A DNA stretch of 64,000 nucleotides, taken from Sympetrum striolatum (Eukaryota; Arthropoda; Insecta; Odonata; Libellulidae). The notes beneath the pieces are model-generated. The model was not told the origin of the DNA. It was given only the letters and a program-made list of their open reading frames with translations, and searched no databases. Each line of letters begins with the position of its first letter. Position 1 is the first letter of the stretch. Positions 1 to 13,510 of this stretch are shown here, in pieces. The stretch spans positions 51,716,939-51,780,938 of the forward strand of contig OX388351.1 of assembly GCA_947579665.1 (NCBI GenBank), read 5' to 3'. A program made the translations under genes and the position numbers.

Positions 1-145
1 GACTTTAATTCGTCCTAAAAAACATAAAATTTTCTCCATTTGTTTTTATTGTAAAGCAATTAATCTTTTTCAGCCTTCAATGAAAAACATCAATTCTTAA
101 AGCGTTTTAATGAACAAAATTTACCGTTAGAAAGATTATTATTAA

Positions 146-480
146 ATTGATGGACAAGAAAAATGGGTAAAGGTTATATTGTACGAGATAGCGTGCAACC
201 AGGAAAAATCCTAAGAAAGAATAGACTTGAAAAAAGTCCGAAGGGACCGGGAATCGAGCCCGGGTCTCCCGATTGCTCTGCCCGTTGAGCTAACCCGCCA
301 GAACATTCTCTCAAGGACTTTGCGAGTTCGTCCGCATGGCGGCATCGTCCGCGGTCATGGCTTAATATAAATACCAACCGCACATAGTGATGGAAAGGAA
401 TACTCCTTAAGGTGGATGAACAAGGAAAATAGGTAGAGGTTATTTTGCAATAGATGGCGTGCAACCAAGAAAAATCCCAA
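146..480 (-). repeat. tRNA-derived SINE-like sequence flanked by ~65-bp direct repeats
   Basis: On the minus strand, about 300 down to 240 reads as a tRNA-like head: an A-box-like segment (TTAGCTCAACGGGCAGAGC) and a B-box (GGCTCGATTCC) inside a GC-rich hairpin. This is the usual RNA polymerase III promoter layout of a tRNA-derived SINE. It lies between two direct repeats, about 146-214 and 409-480, which share blocks such as GCGTGCAACCA followed by AGAAAAATCC or GGAAAAATCC and differ at roughly ten positions by eye. The repeats are too long for an ordinary SINE target-site duplication, so the unit may be a composite or tandem repeat. A real tRNA gene is unlikely because the acceptor stem does not close convincingly. 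Confidence 0.5.
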
Positions 481-499
481 ATATTTTGATTCCTCTTAG

Positions 500-3400
500 A
501 AAAGAACACTTCAAAACCTCCACTGCAGATTTATAATGATTAGTTTCTTCAGCGAGTCGACATTTTATGGTGGTTATATATGTTATACATAGGTGATTAT
601 ATATTGTTACTGGGTGTTCTTTCTTTGAAAGATGCGTCCAAAATTCCTCGATGTCACCCTTGAACGCACCAAAAGATTTTGAATGCTTATTCATTCCAAT
701 TTCTTTACATTTTCGATTCTTTCAAGAACGAAGTGCTCCACATGGTAATGTTTCCTGAAGCTCGAGGGCAAAACCGCAGCTGAAATGCATCGTCAACTTG
801 ATTTAGTGAGAACTTTATGCCCCTTCAACATGTGACAAAGTAGGCGCGTGAATTCTAGGAAGGAAAAAATGAAGCTCACGACAAACCAAGGAACGAACTG
901 CCAACCTTTATCACTGACGAATTCGATAACCAGTTCAAAGAGGAGGTTCGATCTAGTCGCTTTCCTCACCTCCTTCACGTTATTCGGAGACAGCAGGAAT
1001 ACCGATATTTTGAGACCTCCTAATTTACATTTCAATAACTAAACTGTCATCCTAAGGTGTAATAAAGTATTATTTCGGTGTATGACTTAGTTCTGTGCAT
1101 GTATTAGTTAGTTGGAATGAGTTCTTAAAAGGCAGTTATGTGAAAAAATAGGTAAATACCTTAGCAATAATGCCTACAGCTATATAGAAAATTTGTGCGT
1201 TATTGAATTTCATATGGCTGTAGTAATCTTACTTGGCGTATTATTCTCATTGTAAGGAATACCAGTCGTCGTAATAATTACTATTTCAGCAGAATGCTCA
1301 TAGTATAGAAAACTCAAACGAAGGGCCACCCGGAGTAATACTATAAAAACTATGTACATGCAACTGTAGAAAAGTCAAATATATTAAAACGCAGCTATAG
1401 GAAAGAAAATTGGGACACGGCTGTTAATGTATTAGAGGTTTAATAATCTCCAATAAACTTACATGTCAGCGTTCTGAACCCTGTTCCCACCGTTTTCGGA
1501 AACAACAGAAGCTTCTGTAACGAAAGAAAATTTGAAACATGGCTGTTAAAGAATTATATGTTATAAATTCACTCCTGATGACGAAAGCATCGCTTTCGGA
1601 ATGTATATTGAGTGTCATTAAATGTGCAGTACAGTACAGGTCTTCTGACAAAAACCCTTTTGATGTATTCTTTATTTCTTGATCGAGAAATAAATTATAT
1701 AAAAAAGATAGCTACTTTTATCCATCCCATATTGAGGTAAATAGCGTTATTTGAGAATGTTGTACACTTTCTTTATAAGTTTTAACAGTTTTGTTTGGAT
1801 TTTTTCCTGTAAATCTCATAAAAACATTTCGTATAAAATCATTGGAACCTCAATAAACTGTATTCATAAATTCTTACCCTTAAAATGAATGTATTCAAGC
1901 TCGCGACAAGTTTTCCGTCATCCAGTACGGTGTATTTCATTAAAATGCTTGGTAATGTATTTTGAATTTGATTAGAGTTACACTAAATTAATTGTAAAAG
2001 CTTTTCCTTGTTGAAAATAATTTTTTCATGAGTTAATCATTTAATATTACAATTTAGACAATGTATTGTAGCTGAGTACAAAAGATTTCTTAACCATAAG
2101 ATTAATTTCCGACAGTTAAGGATTTCCCAAGACTCAATTATTCATCAAACTGAAGTTTGTATCATCTTTCTTGAATTATTAATAAAATTTTATACCTAAT
2201 ATGTAATTTATATTAAAACTTAATTACTTTTTTGTACCTGTTTGAGAGAATTCTGAGGCAGCAATTTCGCCCACTCTCCCCATCGACATATCCATGACAT
2301 TTCATTATGTTCTGTTCAAAAAAGAAGATTTTCCTTTTAGATTTGATACTTTACATCCCTTTCTTTTCTTTCGAGAGGAAAAAACATGACATAATTCTCT
2401 TGAGGCTAAAATCATTAGCAATTCTTTTATGTTGAATGATTAGCCTCAGCACCACACTATCTCATTTTCAGAGAGGCACGCAAGGTAGCGCTAATTGGAA
2501 GATCGATGGTAAGTTTACTTCTATTTGATTCTATATTACGCGATTACAGGCCTCGATGTTCCCTTGTTTCTCTTGTATATTTGTATCTTGATTCATTAAT
2601 TGTATTTAATTCCTTTTACTTTACAAACGTCGTTGAATCATGCCTTTAAACAACATAAGAAAGACAGATGATTTGTCTCTTAAGAAAACAAATTCCACAG
2701 CTGGAGTTTCATGTTTTATCACTGCTTTCTACCGCAGATGTTATTTTATAAATAACATTCTAGGAGAAGTAAATTCAAAACCTTTCCTAGAAGTAAGCGA
2801 TATGACAGAAACAAAGCTTCCTAGTTGGTTGACTGAGCTACATCCCTACAAATGCCACAAATCATTTGCTACTAAATTAAGAAAATAAAAAAGGTAACAA
2901 TTCCGTAAAAATGGTTTTTTAACAAGTTGTTAATTATATTGATTGTTATTGAGTATTAGTACGATTATACCTCGGTATCATGACTAAAACCACAATTTCG
3001 TCTACAGATACTCCAAAATCTTCTCATGAACTCAGAAATCGTAATATTGATCCAATTTTTCTACTAATAAAACCACCAGGAAGTATTGCGATGCGACGTT
3101 GTTCAAACAAACCTCACGACGACAAGTATAAAAATTTATTCTCAGTCTAATCATCTATTTATTAAAGTGTTATCTAAGTAAATAGAGGTATAAATAGATT
3201 TGCAAACCCCTGCCGCTTAATTTCCACTTTGGATAGTAAGCAGATTTTAAAAGACATTATCATACCAGGCTTAAGTGTGATGTTTTTATCTTGATTCAAA
3301 GTATTTCGAATAATATAGTTAATATATAATATGATAAAGTTGATGAATAGCTCTTTTATAATAAATAACATTCAAGGTTAATTTTATATTGTATACATAT

Positions 3401-6400
3401 GTATATTATTTATTTATTTGTGTGTTTTTTGGCTAAATGGACTGTCGCTACATGTCGGTCAAAGGAGGGTGTACCCTAAGGAACATGGCCGCAAGGAAGG
3501 GAGAAAATAAGAGGACAGTCTCCGAAATGTTGGTTTTAATATCGGAAAAGAAAGTTTGGCGAGCGGAAAACAAATAAGGAAGTGTCGTCGAGTTGTTGGG
3601 AGAGAGAAGGCCTTTGATTGGAGAAATAAAGAAGAGTTGGGTGGGACTTGTATTGAGAGGGGATCGACATCCAAAGAAATTCGTGGAAAGGACGCTCGTG
3701 AAATGAAAAAGGGGGAAACGTGGTCGATTATATTTTAAGTAACGTAAAGGAAAGGGCACGAGAGGAATAAAATAGCATCGATTTATGGAAATATAGATCC
3801 AACGAGAAAGAGACACGAATCCTATTCACTTTTATATTTCAGATCTAGAAATTTTAACAAAAGGAAAGAAAGAGCGTAGAAATCAAAGACGTGATTTGAA
3901 TGGACTCTAAATCAATTGATCTGTTAAATCGATCTATGAATTAATTAAATCTAGAAGAATACATAATGTTGTACCATTGATTTTCCATGTTCTGTTTTGA
4001 TGGCACCAAACTCCTATTTTTTCAGTTAAGGTAGTTTAATCCAAAGTATTAGTGATTGATACATTAAATACATCCATCACATACTAAATGTTAATTTGTA
4101 TTGCCGTTTTTAATATTTATTGGTTTATATTGATTTATATACATCCTTAAAATGCACAAGGTCTTTACAATGGACTGAAAAACAATACAATTTGTAACAA
4201 AAAATTCGACTGATATATTTATTTAAATAAATACGAATGAAAAACATTATGAGGAAAGCATGAAACAAAATATGAAAGTTCATTCTTGAATATCGCTACT
4301 GTCGAAAAATATGCCAAAGATGAATCCTATGGAAGGATGTATCCAAATTCCAATCAAGTTATTTACTAGTAAACTAACCAAAATTACAAGACAATTACCA
4401 TTTGGAAAATAAGATCGTTAATACCTTGAGAGAAATGCTTTATTATTTACAGTCAAGGTATTCGTAATCATCAGTCAGCTATAACATGTCTACTGCGGAT
4501 ACACTCTGTTTAAAAAATGATTAACCCAATATATTAAACTAAGAGATCTAACTAAATCCATGAGAATACAGATGCAAATTAATATCACTGTAGTAAACTA
4601 TTATTTAGCATTTCAACATTACGAGTAGCACCATACCGTTAATTTGGATTAATGTGTTATCTAACCACGCTTTAATTTTATACCTTTTCAAAGATTCCAT
4701 CAATCTTTAACACTTGCAATTTAATCGAAAACGGATGAGAGCAAAATGACACAAAAATGTCATCAAGATGGGTGACATTTGCGATTTAATTTTCTCATTA
4801 TAGAAAATGAAAGTACCCAGGAGGAAAATGAAAGTACCCAGGGTAACTGAAAAGTTGGCGTTCTGAACCCGTGGAAATGTAACTGGTATCTCCCTCCAAT
4901 TTTCTGGTATAAATAACTAAAGTTTCCAAGATGGATGCCCAAACACAAAAACAGGCCATTTAGAAGTACCTCTAAATTAAAATTATTCATTGTTAATAGC
5001 GCATCGCCACCGAAAATGTGTACAAAAACTTTCAATGGAATGATTAATCGGTCTTTCCTTTCTACCGCACCGAATTGACCTCTGCTGAATACCAAATAAT
5101 TCATAAATTTTCAGCGCGATATAAATTCGTCAGTGTGTTTGTTGAAGACTTTTTAGCGCAAGTGAAAAATCCTCGAATATAAATTTTATTCGAACAAGTC
5201 AATTATGGTGGATAATATAGATTCTCTCATGTCTTATCCCTCCACGGGATTGCATGTTAAGGTGGGTGATAAAGAATCAAAAACTTTTTAAATTGCTCAT
5301 GGCGTTTAATCTATTAGTATACCCTTAGATACATTTACAAAAGCGATTAAATCATAGAAAAATATTTATTCGTTGACAATGAAATTAGTGAGTTTCTTTT
5401 CTTTGTGTAATTCATTCCATAGAGGTGAGTTGATCTGTAAACTAATAAGTAATTTTAGTTGTAAAAATCGTTTTCTATGTACAAAGGGAATACCTATAAT
5501 AGTACTTCTCGGCCGTAGTGCCACAGTTAAGCTCTTGGTGTCATCCAAAATATTCCAGTTTTACAAGCTCTGATTGACAAGATTTTATATTTTGTTTGTT
5601 TCGTTGCGGAAATAGTGAATGCATTTTTTATTGCACATCCGGTATGCAGCTTTCCTACCGGTCGGAAGCTTGAGAACTTACAGAGCGGGAATCGAGTATT
5701 AAGTCGAATATTTTTCTCATCGCGATTTTAAATAGGGACAAAAAATACATTAACAATGTAAATAAAATTTCATTTTCATTTTTACTTTCTCCATATACGT
5801 AGTATAGAGAAAGTATTGTTTTACTTATTCATAAAAAACTCGCTGAAGGATTGTCACCTTACTTTGAGCACAAACTATGCTGAAATACATTATCAATGGT
5901 TTTTATTACTACGAAAACTAATCAGCCGAAAAATTGAACTTCCCTTTGTACCTTGGTAGGACTTGGTGGCTCTAATTAAATGAAATGTGTTACGCTCTAA
6001 CTAATTTGTCACTTGCCACAGGTTAAATAAGATGTATCCTTAATTTACTTTTTTACAGTTTCGTTCCTCGCTGAGATGTTATTAAAGCTGCTTAGGTATG
6101 AATGGTGACAAATAATAAAGATCCTTCCTCGTGGAATGCAAAGAAAAGTGTTACTCGCTGTTTTATTGTGCTTTACTTACATGGACATGCTCCGCTTATA
6201 GTATTCTGACTTGTTGAGAAAACCACGGGGAAATTAGCTCACTCCTCATCTTGCCTAGTAAGCCTCATTCTCCCTACAAGTTTTTGGTAGCTTAATTAGA
6301 GGGGATGAGGTACCAACCGGCCTAAGAGCTAAATACTTTCTGGCAAGTTACGCACTAAAGCGGCTGAGAGTAGCTGCCTACAGTGTTTCATTCTCAAGGA

Positions 6401-7130
6401 TACAAAATGGATATTGAATCAGATTGAAAAAAACAAATGCATGCTTACATGCTAACAATGACCCTCAAATTTCGAGTAAATTCATACGTCTATCTATATG
6501 GTCAAACAGTTGAGAATCGTTACCAAATGATCGTACCTTATTTCCAAGTTTCAGCGATGGCGAAACGGTTCAAAGTCACTGGTTCAAGGAATCGCAACAT
6601 TTTTACGGAGAATTAATAAACGACAAAGCGTATTCCATTGTGTGCTTTATTTTGGGGGGAAATCTGAAAATGAGATCACAAGAGTGGGTCAAGTACGCCT
6701 CACGCACTTACCTCGTAAAAATTGGGTTACGGTGAAGATTTAATCACTTTCAAGAGAGCGCGAAATCGAGTCAAGACGATAATCTCATTGCCACCTACGC
6801 ACGCCCAACGTTAAGGTCAATCCATCGTGCGATTCGTTCAATTCTGCGACCAATGTATGAAAACCCAGAGAGAAATCGAGAAGCTTCTACAGAGTTCAAT
6901 GACGGAGTATTTTCGAGATTTTCATGAAAACGTTGCAGCCATTTTCCATTCGTCTAACAGTCATTGACGATTGTAATTTGGTCTGAGATGTTATCACTTT
7001 TCACGTGGTAAAATACTTGAATTGGTTTTCCGAATCCGATTTTCAGATTTCTTTCGTAAGTAGAAACGAAAATACCAAGTTTTGGATTCCTATTATTTTT
7101 GAGAAGCGAACATATCCTGATAGTCTCAAC
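500..7130. other. Non-coding stretch without recognised features
   Basis: I see AT-rich sequence with scattered short ORFs of 60-120 codons, none with recognisable motifs. The longest, on the minus strand at 3448-3816, is the complement of a purine-rich tract and looks like chance. A small hairpin lies near 5788-5818 (ACTTTCTC ... GAGAAAGT). I cannot support any gene here. Confidence 0.5.
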
Positions 7131-7139
7131 CGAAACCCT

Positions 7140-7345
7140 TGTAATGCTTACCTGGTGTTCCTATTGTGAGTAGTATTACTTCCCCACTAACCTTTACTCT
7201 ATTATCTACTTCTTTCCAAGTTTCTTTCACCATTTCCTCTTCATATATTACGCATGGTGATGGTGACTAAGGACACCCTTATCTTACCTCCTTCCACCGC
7301 AGCCCGTTCCAATTCCTCATCAGCTATCCTTACGCTGTTTGATTC
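7140..7345 (-). other. Coding-like segment, possible exon or retroelement relic
   Basis: Two adjoining open frames read on the minus strand. The upstream one contains RIADEELERAAVEGGKI. The downstream one contains YEEEMVKETWKEVDNRVKV and ends at a good splice-donor-like sequence (CCAG then GTAAGC) near 7151. A frame change near 7256 separates them. The composition is protein-like (Glu, Lys, Val) and unlike the surrounding AT-rich DNA. I do not recognise a family. It could be a degenerate exon, a retroelement fragment or chance. Confidence 0.25.
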
Positions 7346-7799
7346 AAAGAAATTTTGCACCAATCTCTAATCTTTGCGGTCCAACTAAATTATTTTATAT
7401 CCCCATAAATTAGCGTATATTAAATATAAATCAATGACGTAATAAACCCTTACTTAGTCGCGTCAAAAAAGTTACGTAATAATGTGCAAAATTGCACTAT
7501 GTAGCAGTCAATCGAGTGTGAAAGAGATAGCTTAGTTATCTCTGGTTCGTCACCTACTTTAATATTGTTTCGCAGTTTGAAATCCACACATGAAGGGTTT
7601 GATTTTGGAGCTAGAACGCGGGCAAGATACAGCGGTTCGTTGCATTAGGGGAGACTACGGATTCGATAGCAGCCTGTCCGAAATGATCAAAGCCCTCGGC
7701 TGGGAATCTCTTAAGAATAGAAGAACTGAGTATAGGCTTTTTTCGAGAAATTTTTAAAAATTGACTAACACGACGAAATACGCTACGTGGTGATTCCAA

Positions 7800-8180
7800 C
7801 TCTCAAGGAACGCGGTTTTCACGCGTTTTCTCCTCCCCGAACGACCCTCCACCGGACGTCGTTTCCGTTGACACCCATTCACTACTCTGTCTGCCCCGCT
7901 GCTGTTTCCCCGGAGGCCCTCCCCTCAACGTCTTCCCCCTTAACCACCTCCCCCTACGTACCAAAACCCACTTTTACTTATTTTCGGCACGGGCAGGAGA
8001 GGAGCACTGGTCCACCCATCCTTACCCCAGGGATACACCTGGACAACCTGCCCATACGCCCTCACCACGGACGCCGCCTTCCCCTTGACTCGTCTCAACG
8101 AACGAACTCCCCCCACAACGTGGCTTTTATTTATTTATGCAGAGTGCAGTTGAGGCCTGCTGGCCCCCTCTTCAATTCTC
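7800..8180 (+). repeat. GC-rich outer end of left arm with internal duplication
   Basis: The strand is pyrimidine-rich and corresponds to the reverse complement of the degenerate start of the right-arm minisatellite at about 25,380-25,600. A short module ending in CCTTACCCCAGGGATAC (about 7,970-8,040) recurs in diverged form at about 8,125-8,195, before a shared TTTACAGATATTTTAC-like segment. The right arm has this module once (about 25,300-25,380). The duplication is therefore specific to the left arm. Confidence 0.55.
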
Positions 8181-8241
8181 CAGAGAACCCTCTTTTGTTT
8201 ACAGATATTTTACAAGCGTTAGTACACAATAATTACCTAAA

Positions 8242-8570
8242 TGATTACATTAAATAGCAGTGATATAAGTAGATGAATTGGAATATTTTAAAATTTTAAA
8301 ATATCATATATGTGAATTGGAACAAACTTCACATTATAAAAATGATTACATTAAATAGTAGTGATATAAGTAGATGAATTTGAATATTTTAAAATTCTAA
8401 AAAATCATATATGTGAATTGGAAAAACTTCACATTATAAAAATGATTAGCAGTACATTGCATTAGCAGTGATTACATAGCAGTGATATAAGTAGATGAAT
8501 TGGAATATTTTAAAATTCTAAAAATCATATATATGAATTAGAAAAAACTTCACATCGTAAAAATGTGCAT
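8242..8570 (+). repeat. Three-copy ~100-bp tandem repeat in left arm
   Basis: Successive copies begin near 8242, 8340 and 8460. They share the segments AGTGATATAAGTAGATGAAT, AATATTTTAAAATT and a C/A-rich CTTCACAT motif. The corresponding place in the right arm (about 25,190-25,260) has a single copy, so the expansion came after the arms separated. Confidence 0.75.
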
Positions 8571-11500
8571 AAATAAAAATATTATCTTTAACGATAGAAT
8601 AAATACAGAATAAATACATGAAAATTCAATAAATAGCTGTTAAACGCATAATCTCGAGTTACATGGAAGATTCAAAGTTAAAACAGGTTAAAATATTGTA
8701 AATAGATAAAGGTTCACTGTATTGTTCAATAGATGATTCGATAAATAGTTAAGAATAAAATCACATAATTGGGATACGCACTTCACAGATTAACTTCACT
8801 TCACTTAAAAAGTCACAGATTTTATTTTTTCAATCCTGGCTAAAATCAAAGGACGCTATCCACCCGCCGTCGTCTATGATGACACCCTCTCCGACGCTGT
8901 CTCCCACACGTAGTTTCCCGATGCAAGTCCTTCGAAGAAAATAATACGTGTATTATTCGCCGGAAACAAAAGTTAGTCAATGACACATTCGCGATAATTC
9001 CAGTAATTAAATCCCGTATCGCATAAGCAGAGTTTCCGCAATGCACAACAGCGTGAAATAATGCAATATTATTTTACACTCAAAAAGTTAAATCTGTGTG
9101 AGTCTTAAATAAGAGAATCGCCATGTTTCGTTGTTATACTTATACTACTACATACGATTTTAAAAAATACGAATTTTTACTAAATGCTTTCAATATTGCT
9201 ACATGTTTTGAACCAAATTTAGGATGCCCATTATATAAAATCTGATTAAATTAATTAATGAGCGTGTTTTGGCGGAACAAATTAGAGCTACTTGTATTCC
9301 CAGTGGAAGATAATGAGGAAAAATGCATGAATATATAACCAATGCAGATTTTCATATTGTATGAATTCCTCATAATTAATTTGTTTGTCTAATATTTCGC
9401 GGAAACAAAGTTAAGGAGCATTGGTTTTATTTCGTCCATTGCATAGTCCGCAATATATAAATTTAGAATATGATTAAAACTAATATTAACTTCTGTTCAA
9501 TGAAGCGACAATAGTCTAATAGAGGGAACCATTGCAAAAAGGTCAATAAGACTCTGAGAGGAGAAATCAATTGATGACGAATCTCTTAAACTAGATTCTA
9601 TTGTTGGAAAAAAAATCGGACTTTAGCATTTACCAAGTGAGTTTTGTACTTTGGAAAAAATAAGTATCTTATGTAATTTTAACTACATTTAAAAGAAAAA
9701 TGAAAATTTGATTATAAAAAAGAATAATTTTTACTGTAGATGAAATCCGATGAAGATTTTTTCAAATACCTAAAGGTTGGGAATTTCAATGATGGATGGT
9801 TGTCATTATTGCGGATATTCTACGTTGCAGTCGTTAAAACCGCATCAAAACCATATTAACGATCTAAATCTCCGTCATCGTCCTTATTCATTAATATGTT
9901 TACTTCTGAAATTGGTTATGGCCGCAAACGAAAATGCCAAGAGCCCAAAACGGCTCTAGCTAAAAGAAACAAGATATATTTCAGCAAACAGTCGGTGGGA
10001 AAATTGATAAGAAACATGGATTAATATCCTACCTTCATTCGCGTTTGTTACGAAGGGTGGTAATAGATTCGAATTCCTTGTTTCACTACAGACACGACTC
10101 TAAGGTGGAAATAGCACGAACCAGTAGCTACTACTTAAGAATGGAAGTCATTGAAATCTGAGGAAGAATCGACCTTGAAGTGACTCTTGGACTTAATGCA
10201 CTTGAGCTCTGCTAACAGAAAAGAAGAAAATGAAAGTAAGCTAATCTAAGTAAATAGGAAAAATTAAATGGTGGCATTAGAGCTAAAACGGTAGGAAGGA
10301 AAAGGAAAGAGCATTGAACTAACGTCATCCGCTTTCGCCACGCCGACATCGTTCCCGGGTTTGAAAAATCTAGGTACTCAATGCTCATGGGAATACTAAC
10401 TCATCCATTGCGGTAATCTTTATAGTCTATGTATTCAATATCTAATTTACGAGTCAGGTATCATTTATTAAGATGAGAATTACGTGTATAATAGACTTCT
10501 CATTCCTCGAAAATCTTTTTTTCTCTCCTTAATTTTATTTAAGAATACGATACGACAAAGTCGATATATAAGAGAGCGTTTAAAATATAATCCTAATTTT
10601 AACATCAAAAGTAGTATTCCCATTGAAATTACGAAGCTTGCACTCTAAAAAGGCTGCACCGACGATTGATTATCAACGCGAAATTCATAAACCACCCAAA
10701 CGCGAATAACCTTTCGAATTTATCTTTACATTTCTCATTGTTGCTTAATATCACTAAAATCGTAACAACAGTTTTATAAGGAACATTCAACAAATGATTG
10801 CCAATGACAGGATCTTAAATGATCAGTGATAGAATATAGTAAGTTTGAGCCAACTAACCATTTATGTATCCTGACTGAAAATGCTAAATCTCAGAAAAAA
10901 TTACTACTCTTCCTGTGGTGCATCGTTAAAACTAAAATACCCCATTAAAATAGCCTAAATTCTCTTAAAAAAGTAATATCGCGGTAATAAACAATAGCTT
11001 TGTTCAGAAAGGTTTCTAATTTATATCTAATCATAGAATCTTATAATATTTTCAATAGTAACAACAAGATTGTGGAAACACCAAAAGGAAAGCTAAATTA
11101 AACGACCTAAGAAGGGAGTCAGAATTGTATTTCTCATCTCTTCATGCACTCTTTATCTCGTATGACCTTGCAAACTTAGTAATTTATTTAAAATAATTAG
11201 ATTGAGTCTTTAAAATGATTACTTGTTCGCGAAAATCTAATGGAAAAGTGTCACCGTCACTGTGATACAAAGACGAGCCATTACGCAAATAAAAAGTATC
11301 TTATATTCTTTACAAGAGAGACATTAAATATTTTTTCAGCTAAAAAAATTTGCAAGTATTGACTCTCACATTTTACTCGAAAACACATTTCTACATTAAT
11401 TGTTTGATATTGATTTATTTTGATGTTTATGAAGCAATTGCAATAGCCGTTTACGACGCTCAAATTGTTCTTGAACAACACCATGTCATTACCAACCAAT

Positions 11501-11899
11501 ATTTCTCCAACGGAAATAAAACTTAAGGTTTATAAAAAAAAAAGAAAAACCAAGAAAGAAGACTTTAGAAGAAAAGATCTCTCTAGTTAATTATAAAAAA
11601 CGTAAAATTCTCAGTACAGTAGGGAATAAATTTAACCATAAATTATTTTTATCGATTCGAAAAAGTTTCCGATACAACGAAACATTTCCCTAATCTATAC
11701 TTTTATGATTAATCTAAAATTAAGGTGTTCAGCCCAAAACTGAGACATCATTTTAAAATAAGACTGATATAAATTAAAGATAAATTAATTGAGACGGGCA
11801 TCCGCTAACATTAGAGACCTTCAATTAACTAAACAAAATGAAGAAGAGGAGATTTGGTTTGCAAAAAATACGCACTATCGATACTCTTAAATTGGAATG

Positions 11900-13510
11900 A
11901 TAATAATAAAATTTTATTTGTACTCATTGTACTTTTTTCCATCCATAGACCGGAATACTCTACTCAGCATCTCTGCGCTTCTACTCTTGCTATTCCATGA
12001 TGACGAAACTTTCCGAGCGTGTTTCTGGAGAATAAGGAAAAGGACAGTGAATCAATTTTAATTCGAAAACGACTACACTACGTTAATCAAAATATAAAGA
12101 CTATTTCTCAAACTTGAAGAGGAATGATAATAAAATTAAATTATACTCAATGTATTCTGTATTTTCCCTGGACCGAATATCTCTCCTCAGAATCTCCATG
12201 CTCCTACTCGCGTCATCCATGATGGATAAAGTTTGCGAGCGTTTTTCTGAAGAAAATTTTAAAAAAGAAAATAAAGAAATAAGTTTGAAAACAAAAACAC
12301 AATATTTATCCAAAATACGCTTTACATATCATACATGAATAGGAATTATAATAACATTGGATTAAAACTATACTCAGTGTTTTCTGTGCTCACCTACACT
12401 TGCTCTTCCTTGATGGAGTTAGGTTCCGGGCGTCATTCTGAAGAAAAAATAAAAAAATAATAAATGATATAGTAATTCGAACACACTATATTAACCCAAA
12501 AAATCCGCATAATCAATCATACTTAAAAATAAATAGCAAAAACATTATATTCCGTTTCTACTCATTGTTTCTGTGTTCCATCCATAGGCTGGATTATTCT
12601 TTACAGCATCTAAATGCTTTACTATCATCTAAATGCTGAAGTATTGCTCCTCTTTGGTAGAAATAGGTTCCGAGTGTGTTTCTGAGGAATAAATAAAAAT
12701 ACAGTACATAAAATATTAAGTTGGGAACAGAAACGCTATGTTAATCCAAAAATACGCACCATCTATATTAATTAAATAGGAATAGTAATTTATTAGATTA
12801 AAATCATACTCAGTGTTTTCTGTATTCCATCCCTGAACCGTGTAACTATCTTCAGTATCCCTGCGCGCCTCTCTTCTATGGAAAGGAATCCTCTTTATAA
12901 ATAAATAATAAATAAAATACTAGTTCGAAAACAAAACACTCTATGCTGAGGAAGATTTCACGGGTTTCCAACCGGGTGAGATAACTGGATGGCTCCAACG
13001 TTTCGGCAGCGGTCCCTGCTGCCATTTTCAAGGCAGCAGGGACCGCTGCCGAAACGTTGGAGCCATCCAGTTATCTCACCCGGTTGGAAACCCGTGAAAT
13101 CTTCCTCAGCATAATTCACCGGGAAAGTATCCGATCTTTCTAAAACACTCTATGTTAATCCGAAACTCCGCACTATCGATCATTCATAAATAGGAATAGC
13201 AATATCATTATTCCATTTGTACTCATTGTTTTCCGTGTTCCATCCATAGACCATATCTTTTCGTCAATATTTCTGCGATCGTATTCTGTTCTTCCATGAT
13301 GGAGAAATTTTGCGAGCGTGATTTTAAAGAAAAATATTAAAAGGCAGTAAATCAAATTATAATTCGAAAACAAAAATCATTGTGTTTATTCAGAAATTGT
13401 TTAGTATCGAACATACTTTAATAGGAATAGTGATAATATTTTATACAAATTATACTTATTGTATTCCGAATTCCATCCTTGGACCAATTATCTCTCCAAA
13501 GGCGAGATAA
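11900..13510 (+). repeat. Satellite array in left arm (~220-bp units)
   Basis: About seven diverged units recur at spacings near 205-250 bp. Anchors resembling CCATCCATAGACCGG occur near 11,940, 12,160, 12,572, 12,824, 13,238 and 13,464; the unit near 12,390 lacks part of the anchor. Each unit also has a CATGATG(G)A-like core followed by GAGCGTGTTTCTGA and a CTATGTTAATCC-like block. No coding capacity is evident. The right arm carries the same array in reverse orientation. Confidence 0.8.
12946..13141. mobile_element. Hairpin insertion with 82-bp perfect inverted repeat and 13-bp target duplication
   Basis: Positions 12942-13023 and 13032-13113 are exact reverse complements (82 bp each) around an 8-bp spacer. 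The sequence AAAACACTCTATG occurs just before (12933-12945) and just after (13142-13154) the inserted segment. It belongs to the normal satellite unit, so the 196-bp insert interrupts one unit and duplicates 13 bp of it. Variable-length duplications of this kind are typical of target-primed retrotransposition, and head-to-head copies can arise by twin priming. The GAAACGTTGG motif resembles sequence near the ends of some Penelope-like elements, but I cannot confirm the family. Confidence 0.8.

Noticed and set aside
240..305. Functional tRNA gene
   Set aside because: A- and B-boxes are present but acceptor-stem pairing is poor, and the sequence is embedded in a repeat; SINE preferred.
2237..2320. 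Minus-strand segment KCHGYVDGESGRNCCLRILS between acceptor- and donor-like sequences
   Set aside because: Cys-containing and intriguing as a further exon of the cysteine-rich gene, but all three frames are open over this short length and the repeat motif is absent.
3448..3816. 122-codon minus-strand ORF
   Set aside because: Complement of a purine-rich tract with Phe/Leu/Ser/Pro bias; overlapping ORFs in other frames; no motif.
7787..8257. 156-codon ORF rich in Pro, Thr and Ser
   Set aside because: Low-complexity GC block at the foldback end; no motif, and the matching right-arm sequence does not keep the frame.
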